The translations under genes and the position numbers were made by a program. A DNA stretch of 7,687 nt from Saprospiraceae bacterium (GTDB lineage Bacteria; Bacteroidota; Bacteroidia; Chitinophagales; Saprospiraceae): contig JAEUUM010000269.1 in NCBI GenBank assembly GCA_016787375.1, positions 1 through 7,687 on the forward strand, given 5' to 3'. Every line of letters starts with the position of its first letter. Positions within the stretch are counted from its first letter, which is position 1. The notes beneath the pieces were generated by a model. The model saw only the letters and a program-made list of their open reading frames with translations. It did not search any database and was not told the DNA's origin. Below, one piece after another: positions 6,753 through 7,687 of the stretch.

Positions 6753-7687
6753 ATGCTAAGATTACAAACTCTGATATTATTACTTATTCCATTTTTTGTT
6801 TCCTCTCAGGTCATTGAAACCTCGCCATCTCACAACAGTATCTTATCCGATCACACGACCATAAATGGAAAAACTCAAATTAGTTTTACCCATTTCGGTG
6901 ACCGCGAAATAAAGTATACTTGTATTTTACCAGGTGCTTCTAAAGATATAGAGATAGATACAACAGGCTTCGGAGCAGATTGCACAGTAATAATAAATAA
7001 AGTCCCAAATAGTGGTATAGGAGAAATACTTGACAAACAAAAGTTAACTTATACTGCCAACTCCGGTATTATATTTCAGCTTGACACAATAAGTTTAAAG
7101 ATTTGCAATTCCGATTCAAGCAATTGTGATGAATTATTCTATTATTTTGCGGTTGAAAGACCTTCGGTAAAATATATTCAACCAACCATCAACGTAGTTG
7201 AAAACACAAAATCATATTTCACTTTACCATTGAATCAAGTTCCTTCACCCACAATGAATCTAAAATTGATTGGTAATATTGAGGGAACACAGGCTGTTGG
7301 TTATGTTGAGGCGCCTGATAAATTTGTGTTTTATTCTGCGAGAGGAGGTTACTCCAATGAATTAAGTGTAATTGCTTGCGATGCTTATTGTGTTTGCGAC
7401 ACCTTTGTATACAAAGTAAATGTCAAAACAGATACAATCGATCTTCCATTTTTAGATGATTTTTCCTACTCAGGCCCCTATCCGGATCCAAAACTTTGGA
7501 TAAACGATGATGTATTTATAAATAATACATTTGCTATCAAGCAGCCTTCAATTGGGGTAGCAACTTTCGATGGAACCAATTCAGGAGGGTCACCTTATTT
7601 AGGGGGGAACGGCATTTCTGATTACCTTACATCCCAACAAATAGACCTTGGAAAATATAATTCAGGAAGCAATGTATACTTGAGTTT
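6753..7687 (+). CDS. Secreted Bacteroidota protein with Ig-like modules, probable T9SS cargo (3'-partial)
   Basis: This reading frame is open from ATG 6753 to the window edge (311 codons, no stop). The start is forced: an in-frame TAA lies at 6738-6740 and no other start codon falls between. Residues 1-18 (MLRLQTLILLLIPFFVSS) form a signal peptide, probably cut before Gln19. Two Ig-like modules follow, each closing with a Cys-containing strand: ICNSDSSNCDELFYYFAV, then IACDAYCVCDTFVYKVNV. From residue about 235 comes DDFSYSGPYPDPKLW, then VFINNTFAI and GVATFDG, a signature I recall from large secreted Bacteroidota proteins that often end in a T9SS domain. The final LGKYNSGSNVYLSF looks like the first strands of a jelly roll. 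Substrate or partner is unknown. It lies 86 nt after the PASTA gene; I see no terminator or clear Shine-Dalgarno site there. Confidence 0.8.
   Translation, partial: MLRLQTLILLLIPFFVSSQVIETSPSHNSILSDHTTINGKTQISFTHFGDREIKYTCILPGASKDIEIDTTGFGADCTVIINKVPNSGIGEILDKQKLTYTANSGIIFQLDTISLKICNSDSSNCDELFYYFAVERPSVKYIQPTINVVENTKSYFTLPLNQVPSPTMNLKLIGNIEGTQAVGYVEAPDKFVFYSARGGYSNELSVIACDAYCVCDTFVYKVNVKTDTIDLPFLDDFSYSGPYPDPKLWINDDVFINNTFAIKQPSIGVATFDGTNSGGSPYLGGNGISDYLTSQQIDLGKYNSGSNVYLS

Noticed and set aside
1..7687. CRISPR array, tRNA/rRNA, insertion sequence or attachment site
   Set aside because: I saw no regularly spaced repeats, tRNA-like cloverleaf, transposase gene or terminal inverted repeats, and almost every base lies in the four genes.

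Overview
The window reads as chromosomal DNA of a Bacteroidota bacterium. The pointers are a type IX secretion (T9SS) type A C-terminal sorting domain on the first gene, AT-rich sequence, starts without clear Shine-Dalgarno sites, a secreted last gene of a Bacteroidota-type family, and a D-Ala-D-Ala ligase-like gene beside a kinase-less PASTA gene. The long multidomain proteins would suit Saprospiraceae or a relative, but I cannot fix the genus from sequence alone.

Layout: all four genes are on the + strand and the window is almost entirely coding. (1) Positions 2-3040 hold the 3' part of a large secreted metzincin protease (reprolysin-like, HExxHxxGxxH) with Ig-like modules, an FN3-like module, a P (proprotein convertase) domain, a cadherin/CSPG-like repeat and a T9SS sorting domain. 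Its 5' end lies outside the window. (2) A strong intrinsic terminator at 3058-3096 closes that transcript. (3) Positions 3147-5834 encode an 895-residue protein made of two complete D-Ala-D-Ala ligase (Ddl) modules in tandem. (4) Positions 5824-6666 overlap its end by 11 nt and encode a membrane-anchored protein with three extracytoplasmic PASTA domains. (5) From 6753 to the window end runs the 5' part of a secreted protein with a signal peptide, two Ig-like modules and the start of a probable jelly-roll region.

The ligase and PASTA genes look translationally coupled. Together they suggest a cell-wall unit: a cytoplasmic peptidoglycan-precursor ligase and an envelope protein whose domains belong to a family that binds peptidoglycan or stem peptides. 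The protease is a separate transcription unit, and the last gene may or may not be co-transcribed with the PASTA gene.

The most interesting object is the double ligase. Both modules keep most of the Ddl catalytic frame at nearly canonical spacing, yet they carry different substitutions. The first has Lys to Arg at the ATP-binding lysine and Glu to Asp at a metal ligand. The second has Ser to Cys and Tyr to Phe in the active-site/omega-loop positions. Both also share a similar insertion of about 60 residues in the N-terminal lobe. This suggests duplication of an already enlarged ligase followed by functional divergence.
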